From Zanthoxylum bungeanum (lineage: Eukaryota > Streptophyta > Magnoliopsida > Sapindales > Rutaceae): 64,000 nucleotides of DNA. Location: contig SKCR01031866.1 of assembly GCA_019454045.1 (NCBI GenBank), positions 1-64,000 of the forward strand, written 5' to 3'. Of the stretch, positions 11,974 to 23,600 are shown piece after piece. A program made the translations under genes and the position numbers. The notes under the pieces are model-generated. The model saw only the letters and a list, made by a program, of their open reading frames with translations, was not told the DNA's origin and ran no database searches. The stretch's first letter is position 1. The number at the start of each line of letters is the position of its first letter.

Positions 11974-12960
11974 TTCTTCTTCTTCTTCTTCTTCTTCTTC
12001 TTATTCTTCTCTTCTTTTCTTCTTCTTCTCTTCTTCTTCTTCTTTTCTTCTTCTCGTCTTCTCTCTTCTTCTTCTTCTTCTATCTCTTCTTCTTCTCTTC
12101 TTCTTCTTCTTTCTTCTTCTTCTTCTTCTTCTTCCTTCTTCTTCTTCTTCCTTCTTCTTCTTCTTCTTCTTCTTCTGCCTTCTCTTCTTCTTCTTCTTCG
12201 TCTATTCTTCTTCTTCTTCTTCTTCTTCTTCTTCTTCTTCTTCTTCTTCTTCTTCTTCTTCTTCTCTTCTTCTTCTTCTTCTTCTTTTCTTCTTCTTCTT
12301 CTTCTTCTTCTTCTTCTTCTTCTTCTTCTTCCTTCTTCTTCTTCTTCTTTCTTCTTCTTCTTCTCTTTCTTCTTCTTCTTTTCTTCTTCCTTCTTCTTCT
12401 TCTTTTTCTTCTTCTTCTTCTTCTTCTTCTTCTTCTTCTTCTTCTTCTTCTTCGAATTCTTCTTCTTCTTCTTCTTCTTCTTCTTCTTCTTCTTCTTCTT
12501 CTTCTTCTTCTTCTTTCTTCTTCTTTCCCTCCTTTCCTTTTCCCCCCGTTTCTCCCCCTCTCCCCCTTTCTTTTTCTTCTTCTTCTTCCTTCTTCTTCTT
12601 CTTCTTTTTTCTTCTTCTTCTTCTTCTTCTTCTTCTTCTTCTTTCTTCTTTCTTCTTCTTCTTTCTTTTTCTTCTTTTTCTCCTTCTCCTTCTCCTTCTT
12701 TTCTTTTTCTTCTTCTTCTTTTCTTCTTCTTCTTCTTCTTCTTTCCCTCCTTTCCTTTTCCCCCCGTTTTCTCCTCCCCCCCTCCCCCCTTTTTCCGCGC
12801 CCCCCTTGCTCTTCTTGCTTCCCTCCTCCCTTTTCCCCTCCGTCCTCCTTCTCGCTCTGTTTTGCCCCCCTCTCTTTCCCTTTCTCCTTCATCTTACCTG
12901 CTTCGTCCTTTTCCCCCCTCTTCCTTTCTCACTTTCTCCCGCTTTTCCCTCCTCCTTTTT
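10975..12960 (+). repeat. about 2-kb pyrimidine microsatellite grading from (TTA)n to (TTC)n to C-rich
   Basis: From 10975 to about 11110 the unit is TTA; to about 11560 TTA and TTC alternate; to about 12520 it is nearly pure TTC/CTT; to 12960 it becomes irregular C-rich polypyrimidine. Over much of the tract G is almost absent from the plus strand. The block CTTTCCCTCCTTTCC followed by CCCCCCGTTT occurs twice, 218 bp apart (from 12523 and 12741), showing internal duplication. Long open frames on both strands here are only a by-product of the triplet repeat. Length and exact units may be affected by assembly error. Confidence 0.95.
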
Positions 12961-13012
12961 AAAATGTTATATACAATTAACAGTTATACCTACAATTTGT
13001 CATTGAGGAACC

Positions 13013-13574
13013 TGACACACGCATAAGGTGGTCATTTACTCTCAAGTATAAGATGGTCGGAGTAATAAAATAACCCGTAAGTCCGAGGTCGATCCACATG
13101 GAATAAATTTAGTAAAATAAAATAATAATTCGAGTGAAAAAGCTGAATTGTTTGAAGTGATGAGCAATTTTAAATTAAACTGTAATAATAAATTAGAATG
13201 TTGGGGTTAGGGGATCCACTCTTAATATTTCAAATATAAAGAAATCTTGTTTTTTTATTATATAAATTATCATTATTACTCAGTTAATTTACTTTATGAA
13301 TTAATTGTTTGGGCAGTTGTGGAACCCATAGGGTCGGATCGGTGCCCCGGGCAGCAGAAATGGGTCTAACCCGTGGATATCAGCATGAGTGTAATTTTAA
13401 ATTATTTATTGAAATACTATATTCCATTCCGAGTGTATAGGAAAAAAAAGGACTGAATCGGAGTCCGGAATCTCAAGAACGAGCGAAAACAAAACAGCGC
13501 GCGTCAATGGCGTGACACGCGTGCAATACACTCGCTACAATGCGCGCGCGCACTATAGCGCACAGGTCCGACTC

Positions 13575-13605
<31 letters not shown>

Positions 13606-13930
13606 CACTTTCCTTTAGCTCACTTTCCAGTGAGCTGAATGAATTAGGGTCTATTACCCTAATTTATTACGCTCTTCCTTCTTACCCAACACCTCAAAAC
13701 ACCCAAAATTAATTTTTAACATCAAAACCAACATCAACACATGTTATAGAATAAAACTCAAGTTTTTTCAAAATATCAAATATTTTTACAACAACATAAA
13801 TTTATTCTAAATACACATTTCCGTAAATTTTGAATCTAATACACAAACTAAATTAGAATCCCAATAAGAAATGTCTTGTGAACAATTCTAGGGTCACCCA
13901 AATGGTCAAGTGATTCTAGAATGGTTGTCA
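13013..13930 (-). mobile_element. LTR-like remnant (possible Gypsy solo LTR), boundaries uncertain
   Basis: On the minus strand the sequence ending at 13013 reads ...GGATCGACCTCGGACTTACGG...ATACTTGAGAGTAAATG...TTATGCGTGTGTCA. This resembles the 3' ends of the Athila-like LTRs elsewhere in the window (GGGATCGATAC, ACTTGAACGATACGTG, GCGTTATACGTGTGT). The upstream end was not found. The interval also has a CG-rich alternating patch (13497-13565) and a run of about 27 T. It ends where the Copia-1 LTR begins. Confidence 0.35.
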
Positions 13931-15787
13931 TGTTGGAACATATATGACCCATAGCATCACTATTTGTAAAAGACATTGTGTTTTTGTACAAATTAACTAT
14001 GTGACAAAAGGAAATTGCTATTTTATCATTATTGTAATTGAATTACTTGGATATATATAATGATAAAAGTCTATATGGTTAAATCGAATTAATAAGATAT
14101 GAGACAATATTAATCCACGAACGGTTAAATCATTAAATATCCCTAGTCGTAGTATTATCGAGACTGGACATCGATAATGCGAAATAGACTAGTATTACAC
14201 TTGTGCGCGTTATGGAAGCTTAACGACATAGTTTCTCATATATTTAGGTATTGGATACTTATGCAAGTGTAATAAAAGGTTCTGTTAGCCGTTGGAACCG
14301 GGAACAGTTCGCTCTGGATAGACCCCCTCGGAATCCCTTGGTAGTATAACTATGTGTCTATGAGAATCCGAATTAGGTAGATGTATGTGACCTTTAACCT
14401 GAGACTTACATCGCTATTACTTGCGACAATCAGTTTACTTTGATATTGGTCGTCTGGAGCTTTAACAGGTTCTGTGTACGCCTCTATTGGGTTTTACTGA
14501 GAATCGTAGTTTATGGGATGTGATGTCAAGATTTGAGTATCACTTCAGTCATATGGAGATGATGGTCACACAAGATATGAAACTAGTACTCTAAAAGCTG
14601 CAGCTATCGGGAAAATATGACTAGGTAATGACTTTCCGATTACAGAGACTAGTTACTCAGGATCTGATATATGCTTCGTACGGGGCAGACACAGAGCCAG
14701 CCCTAGGCCTAGTATGTGACATCCGATACTGGATTGTATTACGCATTACATTAGTATTACTTTGCCTGATACTGATTATATTCCTCCTCGCGAATATTTC
14801 TGGAGAATTGGGTAGGCACGGTGCTTTGCTAGAAGCCAACCATGTCTTGTAAATCGGTGAGAACGTGGTACGGGGTATGCACGTGTTCGGATAGTCCAAC
14901 AACCGTATTTACTGCCAACATATCCAGAAATCTTTTGGGTCGCTTCCCAAAGATTTCACCAATGACATTTGACTCATATAGAATGACTCTGGATTATTAT
15001 GAGAGAGAAAATTAATCTGGGATTAATTGCGGCAAGAATTAATCTGGGATTAAATTCGTATAGAAGAGAGAAGCGATTAATTTAGAATTAATCGATAAAA
15101 TAAATTTAATAGTTAAATTGGATTTTTCTATTTAATTTATTTATTTGGGCTAAAATAATATATTTGATATATTAATTGAAATCAGATTTCAATACTAAAT
15201 TAAAATTGGATTTTATTCGGGCGAACGAATTAATTTGGAATCAATTGAAAACGACTATCGTAATAATTTTGGCGAGGCATATTATTTAATTAAATTGGAT
15301 TTAATTATGTCGCGACGATAATTCGTTTAATTCGGAATTAAACGAACCCGGGCCCAAGTCTAGTTGTGTGTTAGATAAGCCAACTTAAATTTGGAATTTA
15401 AAAGTGGTGGGACCCATGACTTACATCAAATGTCTTACATTGATGGAAGTGGTTGGCATTTATTAATTGAAAGTCTTTAACACACACACAACCAACTTTA
15501 GAAGTACTATTCATTCTTTATTTCTCTCTTGCTTTTTGCCGTGAGCTTCTCTTCTTCTTTGAAAATTTTACTTCAAAATTTCTACAAGCTAGCACTTGGA
15601 GAGTCTTATGAGGTGTTAGAGAAACTCACCCAGGTTCAAACAACTCATCAAAAGCTTGGAGCTTCATCCATTCAAGGAAAAAATTTGAAATTTCTCCCCA
15701 AAATCTATGTAAGTGTTTCCGCCCATATTATGATTTTTCACACAACATCATGTTTAGGATCTTGGAAGCATGTCTTAGAGACTAACA
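13931..15787 (+). repeat. Copia-1 5' LTR
   Basis: The 1857-bp LTR begins TGTTGGAACATATATGACC and ends GAGACTAACA, directly followed by a tRNA-Met-type PBS. The same LTR family appears in reverse at 18699, 26621 and 34865, and in forward orientation at 49798. The five bases before it (TGTCA, 13926-13930) would be its left target duplication; the right partner is not recoverable because the 3' end of the element is missing. Around 15000-15100 it carries AATTAATCTGGGATTAATT-type palindromic repeats shared by all copies. Confidence 0.9.
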
Positions 15788-15801
15788 TGGTATCTATAGC
15801 C
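15788..15801 (+). promoter_or_regulatory. Copia-1 primer-binding site
   Basis: TGGTATCTATAGCC follows the LTR end immediately. It is a slightly mutated form of TGGTATCAGAGCC, the usual plant Copia site complementary to the 3' end of initiator tRNA-Met; the unmutated form is seen in R2 at 34851-34863. Confidence 0.85.
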
Positions 15802-16681
15802 TTCTAAACTTGATTGGAAATCTAGGGTTCTTAAATTTTATTTGGGTATTTTTGTTTGGAGCATGTAAATTCAAAATTGAGTGTTTGGTTGATGTTAGAT
15901 GATGATAACTTAGAGTTGTGCATCAATGGATTGTTGAAAAATTGATTAGATCAAATTTCCCCAAATCCCTAACCTTGGCCGAAACTACCCTAGGATTATC
16001 TCATGGTGATTTTTTAAAATTAGACACTTGGATGTGTTAATGGCATGAAATAAATATTGAATGTTGATTTAATTGGATTGAAATTAAATTGCATGATTAA
16101 TTTCTTGCCTATGCCGTGAGTATGCATGTTGTTGGAGACTTGATTTTGCTTCCATTTGTGTTGGACATGAATTGAAATGATAAAGCATGATTAATTAGAT
16201 TAATTAATATTTTGGAAATGTTAGATTAATTAATTAGTTGTGTTAATTACACTTAAATTGAATTAATGTGATATTTGGAATATTGTATTAATGCAATTAG
16301 TCCCTAAAATACTAATTGGGCTAATTTGGTTATATTTGGATTAATGGGTTTGGTTGGGCCAAGTTTGATTTTGGACAATTGGGTTGGATCCAATTGGGCC
16401 TAAACCATTTCCATAAAAAGTCCAAAATGTGATTTTGTGCATTTAATAATTTAATTGGACCTAATAGAATTGACATTGGATGCTAATTGGGTATTGAGAC
16501 CCATTTGGATTGGATTTGGAATCCAAATGTTAAAAAGGCACTATTATAAGTGTAATTGTTTAATTTGGAATTAACACACGAATTAGTATTGAATACAATT
16601 TAAATTGGATTTAATATTGTAGTTCGATATAATTCAAGAATACTTACTTTGAGTATTTATTCTTAAAGAGTTGGACACGCG

Positions 16682-17152
16682 TAAGGGTGGCAACGGGCTG
16701 GGCCGGGCCCGGCTTTGACAAGCCCGCCCGAGCCCGGCCAACAAAAAAAAAAGCCCGGCCCAGAAGTCTTCCGGACCGTCCCAACTCGGCCGGGCTAGGG
16801 CCCCGGCTTTTTTTTGGGGCCTGAATTTTAAAAAAAATTAAAAAATATAAAATATAAAATACATTACACTATATACAAAGACAATTTATAAATAAATCAC
16901 AAGTTTCATTGATAATTAATAATTTAAATGCTAAAAACAATAAAAAAATGATACAAACATATTAAAATATATATATTTATATATTTATGTTTTTTTTTTT
17001 TGCCCTGGCCGAGCCGGGCCCGGGCCAAAGTTGGAAAGCCCGGTCCGGGCCCGAGCCCGAGCCGGGCTTTCATTTTAAAGCCCGGCCGGGCTTTTTCCAC
17101 CCCGGGCCGGGCTTCCTGGCCGGGCCAGGCTTCGGGCTTTTCTGGCACCCTA
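16682..17152. mobile_element. GC-rich hAT-like MITE inside the Copia-1 leader
   Basis: About 471 bp, starting TAAGGGTGGCAACGGGC and ending ...GGCACCCTA. It is full of GCCCGGCC / GGGCCGGGC blocks on both flanks of an AT-rich centre. The related leaders in R1 (complement of about 25630-25655) and R2 lack it, giving an empty site (GGACTCGCGCAAATC). Here that site is split into ACACGCGT and ACTCCGCA, a diverged 8-bp duplication. GC content is far above the surroundings. Confidence 0.8.
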
Positions 17153-17712
17153 TACTCCGCAAATCAAATCGTTGTATGAACATTGGATGGTCATTAATTG
17201 AAGAATTAATTAGATTAGATTAGATTGATTGACAACATGCTATGTTTGAACACTTGGATGTATTTGTTAAATAATGTATATCAGATGAATATTAGATGGG
17301 TGGGGCAATTTTAGAAAATATTGTAAATATGGTATTTATTTGAAATTGGACCTGCGAGTCCAGCCCATCACCTCTCATTCTCATTGTATTTCTCTTCTCA
17401 CTAATTCCCCTCAATGTAAATGAGGTTTCTTATAGTGTTATGTAATTGGGTATAGAAGAATGTAAAGTGCTAGCGGGAGAGAAGAAAAGAGAAAGATTTG
17501 TTTTAGGAACAAATTGTGAATATCCATCCGCATATCATTTTTAAATTTATCACGCCTTATTATGCTTTTATAATGCATGTTTAAGGGTGTATGATGAGAC
17601 TTAATCAAAGATAATAAATTGGTTGCCAATTTATGAAAACTCCCTCACATTTAATATTAAGCGTTTCCTTCCATTGAGTGGTTCTCTCTCAAGATCCAAT
17701 ATTGACTTTGAT

Positions 17713-18070
17713 TTGTTGGCCAAAGTCAAGATCATTGTCTATCGCGGATGTGTTTGAACCATGAAAGCTTTGTTAAGATCGCATGTTTTGGGCAGTTGTG
17801 ACTTGTTGGTCAAAGTCAAGGTCACTCATGTTCATCGATGTGGATTACGAAGTTTTCCCACTGTCAATGGGTCGCGCTTAACTGGAATCATTAAACTTGT
17901 TGAGCCAAAGCCAATGCTTAGTTTATTCAGAGGAAACATGTTAGGAAATATATTGGATATATGTTTTGGACTTGGATGTCCACCTACCGGATCTAAGAAT
18001 TGGATGGGATCCAATTGATCTTAGAGATCTACCTAGTTAAATTTTATACAGCTCCTTGGCCAAAGTCAAG
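17713..18070 (+). repeat. three copies of a W-box-like motif in the Copia-1 leader
   Basis: TTGTTGGCCAAAGTCAAG at 17713-17730, TTGTTGGTCAAAGTCAAG at 17803-17820 and CCTTGGCCAAAGTCAAG within 18053-18070. On the complementary strand each contains CTTGACTTTGGCCAA, including TTGACT, the core recognised by WRKY factors. The motif is repeated in the R1 leader (24703-24720, 24972-24989, 25064-25081) and in R2 (around 32910, 33190 and 33280). A regulatory role is inference. Confidence 0.6.
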
Positions 18071-18240
18071 TTGTGTATTATTTAACGGGATCATAGCGCA
18101 CTAGGAAACTAGGTTCCCGAGTACTCAACGGAGGGTTAGAGGCTCGCCGAAAAATAGTGGGAGGCTAGTATTAAATTTGTAATTTCGTTTAATACTCGCT
18201 AAAATACGCGCTCTTTTATTATTACTTCTCGTTATTGTTT

Positions 18241-18397
18241 ATATTAGTTGGACTAATATTATTTTATTATTTTCTTTGAACAGTTAGACTGTACTCAACA
18301 CTACTTCATTTGTAGTTGGTTATATAGTTGGACTATAGTAACCATTGCATTTGGATGTACCCGAAATATTTGATTGGATAGTTGGACTATAGCAATC
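18241..18397 (+). promoter_or_regulatory. array of four similar stem-loops immediately upstream of Copia-1 gag
   Basis: Four perfect or near-perfect hairpins share a three-base apex and AGT/ACT closing pairs: ATATTAGT-TGG-ACTAATAT (18241-18259), ACAGT-TAG-ACTGT (18280-18292), TATAGT-TGG-ACTATA (18323-18337), and GATTG..ATAGT-TGG-ACTAT..CAATC (18372-18397). The last ends three bases before the gag ATG at 18401. Equivalent arrays precede gag in R1 and R2. The position suits an RNA packaging, dimerisation or translation signal, but function is inferred. Confidence 0.65.
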
Positions 18398-18400
18398 AAG

Positions 18401-18698
18401 ATGGCTGGAAAGATTAGCGTTAGGGACATAATCATGGGCGAGAATGTCTTTAATGGTGCAAATTTTCCAGACTAGGAAATGAATCTATTGATAGTCCTAG
18501 GAGCTGAGAAGTTGCTTTATGTTTTAGAGAGACCTCTCGAGCCTGAGCCCGGACTTGAGCAGCCAGTAGAGCATGAGCTTTGGAAGACTCATCATGATGA
18601 TAACTCTACTACTCGATCCGTTATGCTTGCTACAATGACTCATCAGAACAAAGGGATTGGATCCTTATGCGATGATGTTGAAGTTGAAGGATCTTCAT
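18401..18698 (+). pseudogene. Copia-1 gag, N-terminal part (interrupted by R1)
   Basis: The ATG at 18401 opens MAGKISVRDIIMGENVF, then FPD-stop-EMNLLIVLGAEKL; the TAG replaces the Trp expected at this position of Copia gag proteins. The frame continues through LERPLEPEPGLEQPVEHEL to 18698, where R1 is inserted. Gag resumes at 28576 after R1. Gag would form the virus-like particle; here it is broken by both the stop and the insertion. Confidence 0.85.
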
Positions 18699-20665
18699 TG
18701 TTAGTCTCCAAGAGTTGCCACAAGATCACTAAGCATAATTAAAGTGCAAATAATCAAATGGAGTTGCGGAATACTCACATTGATTGGTGGAGGAGATTTC
18801 AAAAATTTCCATCTTTCCTTGGATGCGTTGGAAGCTTCGGAGCTTGAAGACGAGTTCCAAACTCTCGGGTTGGTCTCCCTATCACCTTCCTTTGACTCCA
18901 AAATGTGCTAGCATGGTATAATTTTTGAAACAAAAATTCCATGAAGAGAGGCCTCTAAGTTTCGGCCAAGAGAAGCAAAAAGGGGAGAGAGTGAATAATG
19001 TGTTTCTAAAACAATTGTGTGTTTATAAATGGTTTCAAAAACCATGTTCGATAAAGCCAAGTGGTTTTGAAAAAACCATTTGCTTTTTTCCAACTACCAC
19101 CATCACATTTTGACAAGTGATGTGACTAGTGGGTCCCACACTTAAATTCAAAATTCAAGTCGGGTGGCTCAACACACTTCGGGCTCGGTTTCGTTTATTC
19201 CGAATAAATGAATTTTCTGTCGCGACGTAATTAAATCTAATTTAATTAAATAATAATACCCAGTAAAATTATTACGGAAGTCGCTCGCGAATTAATTCTA
19301 AATTAATTCGTTCGCTTGAATTAAAATCCAATTTTAATTCCGCATTGAAATCTAATTTCAATTAATATATCTAATATATTATTTTAGCCCAATTAAATAA
19401 ATTAAATAGTAAAATCTAATTTCACTATTAAATTTACTTTACCGATTAATTCTAAATTAATCGCGTCTCTCTTCTCGACCAATTTATTCCCAGATAAATT
19501 CTCTACGCAATTAATCCTAGATTAATTCTTTCTCTTTTAATTAATCCCAGATTAATTATTGCCGTAATTAATCCCAGATTAATTTTCTCTCTCATAATTA
19601 ATTCCCAGATTAATTATCTGTTCGAGTCAAATGTCATCGGTGAATCTTTGGGAGGCGACCCAAGAGATCCCTGGATATGTTGGCAGTAAATACGGTTATC
19701 GGACTATCCGAATACGTGCGTACCTAGTACCACGTTCTTACCGATTTACAAGACATGGTTGACTTCTAACAAAGCACCGTGCCTACCAAATTCTCCAGAA
19801 ATATATTCAACATAGAATATACATAATCTATATCAGGCATAATATACGTAGTATTGCGTATTACGATCCAGTATCGGATGTCACATGCTAGGCCTGAGGC
19901 TGGAATTGTGTCTGCCCCGTACGAAGCATATATCGGATTAACACAACTAGTCTCTTTAATCGGATAATCATGACCTTGTCATATTATCCCGATAGCTGCA
20001 GCATGTAAGAGGGTACCAGTTCTGTATCCTTGCGTGATCATCATCTCCATATTACTGAAGTGATACTTCCATCTTGACATCACACCCAATACATTACGTT
20101 TCTCAGTATACCCAGAAAAGGCGTACACAGAACCTGTTAAAGTCTCGGACGACCAAAACCAAAGTATACTGATTGTCGCAAGTATTAGCGATGCAAGTCT
20201 CAGGTTAAGACCAAATACACCTACCCTGATTCGGACTCCCATAGACACATAGTAATACTACCAATGAGATTCCGAGGGGTCTATCCAGAGCGAAGCTGTT
20301 TCCGTACCATCAGTAAACAGAACCTCCTATTACACTTGCATGAGTATCCAATACCCAAATATATGAGAACTATGTCGTTACGCTTCCATAACACGCACAA
20401 GTGTAATACTAGCCTATTTCGCATTATCGATGTCCAGTCTCAATAATACTACGACTATGGATATTTAATGATTAAACCTTAGTGGATTAATACTGTCTCA
20501 TATCTTATTAATCCGGTATAAATCATATGAAATTTTATCATTTATATATCCCGGTAATCCAATTACAAATGATAAAAGAGCAATTTCCTTTGTCACATAG
20601 TTAATTTGTACAAGAACACCATGTTCTGTACAAATAGTAATGTTATAGGTCATAATTGTCCAACA
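18699..20665 (-). repeat. R1 3' LTR
   Basis: Reads TGTTAGTCTCC...GTCCAACA on the plus strand, i.e. TGTTGGAC...GACTAACA on the element strand; 1967 bp. It is very similar along its length to the partner LTR at 26621-28575. It contains a cluster of AATTAATCCCAGATTAATT palindromes at about 19490-19615. Confidence 0.9.
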
Positions 20666-20680
20666 ATCTCCCACTTGGCC
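20666..20680 (-). promoter_or_regulatory. R1 polypurine tract
   Basis: On the element strand GGCCAAGTGGGAGAT abuts the 3' LTR start TGTTGG. This is the normal place for priming of second-strand DNA, and the same tract precedes the Copia-2 3' LTR at 49785-49797. Confidence 0.75.
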
Positions 20681-23600
20681 AATAGCCAATCACTCAGGTG
20701 TTCTCCACCTGAACTATGTACGGGTCGCTCAAACTTCTGCTTAGAATTAGCTTTCGTCAGCGGATTTGTAATGTTATCATCTGATGGGATTTATTCGATC
20801 ATCTCATCGCCACGATGTATGATCTTATGAATCAGATGAAACGATTGAAGTACATACTTGGATCGTTGATGAGACCATTAATTCTTTAGCCTGTGCTGTA
20901 GCCTAGCTCAGGAGCTAACAGAACTACACCTAATCTAATTAGGATTATATAGATCCAAAATGCTTCTATTGATGCCTCAGCTGCAGCAATGTTCCGCTTC
21001 GGCAACAATATCTTGCTTGGAAGATTTCCAGCTCACTGTTCCGTTATTCAAACTATATAGTACCCTTTATTGCGACTTACAGTCGTCTTTATCGGTTTGG
21101 AAAATTACAGCGGTGAACCCAGTCACCTCAAGTTCTCATTCTCCATAGCTTAAGAAAACATCCTTAGTTCATCTAAGATACTTAAGGATGTCCTTAACAT
21201 CAATCCAGTGACCATCACCTGGATTGGCCTGATTGTGACTCCATATGCTCAAAGCGTATGAGACACCAGGTCACATACAGATATTTCAATGTATGAGTTC
21301 TCAGAGAGTGCCAACAACTTTTAGATCTATCTCAGTAGATCCTTATTCCTAGAATAAATGTTGCCTCTCCCAAGTAATCTACGGAGAATTTTCATAAAAG
21401 CCAAGCTTTCACCGATTGTTTTATGGGAATGTCATTTCCAAGAAATGATATGTCATCATCATATAGGACATTCATTCTCAGTGCGCTCCCACTAACCTTC
21501 TTATATACACAAGAATCATCTTCGTTTTAAATTAAATCATATACCATTATGATTACATCAAAATGATGATTCCAAGAATTCAATGCTTGCTTCAATCTCT
21601 AAATGGATTGATTTAACTCGCAAACCTTATTTGCATGTTTTGGCACGACAAAACCGTCAGGTTGTTGTAAACACCCTCCAAAAGGTTTCCATTTAAGGAA
21701 AGCAGTTTTGACGTTAAGTTGCCATATTTCATAAATGAAATACGCAGCATTCGCAAGCATTATCCAAATGGATTTAATTATGGCAACATGTAAAAGGTTT
21801 CGTCGTAATTGACACTATGTTGATGACGATACCTTTTCGCTACAAGCCTAGCTTTGTACGTTTGTATGTTGCCATCCATGTTTGTCTTCCTTGAAGACCT
21901 ATATAGTACCAATATGCACAATGCCTTCTGGTACATCAACCAGTGTCCAAACTTAGTTGCTATACATGGAATCCATTTCGGACTTCATGACACTTTGCCA
22001 TAAAAAGGGATTCAATACCTTGTATCACTTCCTCATACGTAGTCGGTTCGTCTTCCTCAATAAGATTGACATCTACATGAGGTGAGATCAGAAACCCATA
22101 CCTCCCAGGTTATTTTCTGACTCTCTCCGACCTACGCAGTTCTTGTGTATTCGAAGATTGTGGTCCAGTTTCATCCCTAATGAACTGTTTATGTTCCGTA
22201 AGGAATTCGGTGCCTGGAACAGTATTACTCCGATTTTCATCAAGTTTTACTTTCCTCCCACTTACCACTGCATTTAGGAATTCCTTTTAGGAAAAATGCA
22301 TGGAGAGCAACAATTACATTGTTCTCTTGTGAGTTGTATAAGTACTATACTTTGGTTTCCTTAGAATAACCCATAAATTAGGCACTTATCCGATTTGGGT
22401 TCTAGTTTGGTATCATCCAAACATATGCCCAGCATTCCCAAATCTTCAGGAATGAGAAAACCCAGTCTCTTTCCTGTTCATATCTAATATGAAGTATGTC
22501 TAACAGATTTTCATGGAACCTTATTCAAAAAGGTATTGCACTGTTTAATGCGTATCCCCAGAAGGAATTTGGTAGCTCAGAGCGACTTACCATAAACCTT
22601 ACCATGTCTAACAAAGTTCGATTTCTCTGTTCGGGCACACCATCAAATTGAGGTGTTCCGGGAGGAGTCCACTATGAAAGAATACTATACTCTTTCAAGT
22701 AATCAAGAAACTCATATGTTAAAGTATTTTACACTATGGTCCGACCGTATATTTTTAATACTTTTACCGGTCTATTTTTCTTACTTCGTGTCGAAACTCT
22801 TTGAATTGCTCAAAAGTTTTTGACTTGTGTTTCATAAGATACATATAACCGTAACGCGATGCCACATCCGTGTATGGTTACGAAGTATTCAAATCCACCT
22901 CTAGCCTGGCTAGACATGGGCCCACTTACGTCCCTATGAACGAGGGCTAACAGATCGGTGGCACTTACACTTTTACCAAGTAAAAGATGTTTTAGGCATT
23001 TTGCCTAATGAACTAGATTCGTAGACATCATTTGAATTAGAATCAAATCCGTCCTAGTATCCACTCTTCAAAAGTGTGGATATACGAGCCTTGTTAATGT
23101 GTCCCAGAGAAAAACAATGCAATAAGTCTCATCTGATTAATTCAGTTTGAGCTATCTGTTTGTCATGTTATATGTTTGAGATTCATTTATATTCCAAATA
23201 TAAATACTGTTATTCACATCTAATGTGTTTATCTCAATATCATATTTATAAACAAAAACACTTAGTGTTCTGGAATATAAAGGTATACCCGCAACAGGTT
23301 ATACTTAATATAGAGATAATGTTTCTAGTCAAACTAGGTACATTATAACAGTTTCCTAATTCAAGTACATGCCCAAAGGGTAGTTCCAAAAGTCAGGTTT
23401 CTACGGTTAAAATAGTGACTCTCGTCCCGTTTCTACTCGCAGGTCAATCTCAACTGAAGTCAGTATCCTGCTAATTAGCAGATTCTGCACACCAGTATAT
23501 ATTTATGTACCACTTCTAGTATCAAAAATCCAATTTTGAAACCAGTAGTGAATATGTTCATGACAAACATACTTGAAGTCGGAGTCTTGCCCCACCTTCA

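Larger units (their letters stand above)
15802..18400 (+). other. Copia-1 untranslated leader (about 2.6 kb, including an inserted MITE)
   Basis: No coding sequence is seen between the PBS and the gag ATG at 18401. The same leader, without the MITE, occurs in R1 (about 24311-26606) and R2 (about 32528-34850). It contains the dispersed TTGGCCAAAGTCAAG repeats and, at its 3' end, the hairpin array described separately. The length is unusually long for a Copia leader. Confidence 0.75.

Noticed and set aside
10954..13026. 690-residue Leu/Phe/Ser open frame and the opposing 270-residue Arg/Glu/Lys frame
   Set aside because: Both are direct translations of the TTA/TTC microsatellite, which lacks stop codons by composition; no domain or start context supports them.
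16924..17223. Pro/Gly-rich frames on both strands
   Set aside because: They are translations of the GCCCGGCC blocks of the hAT-like element, not a collagen-like or other real gene.
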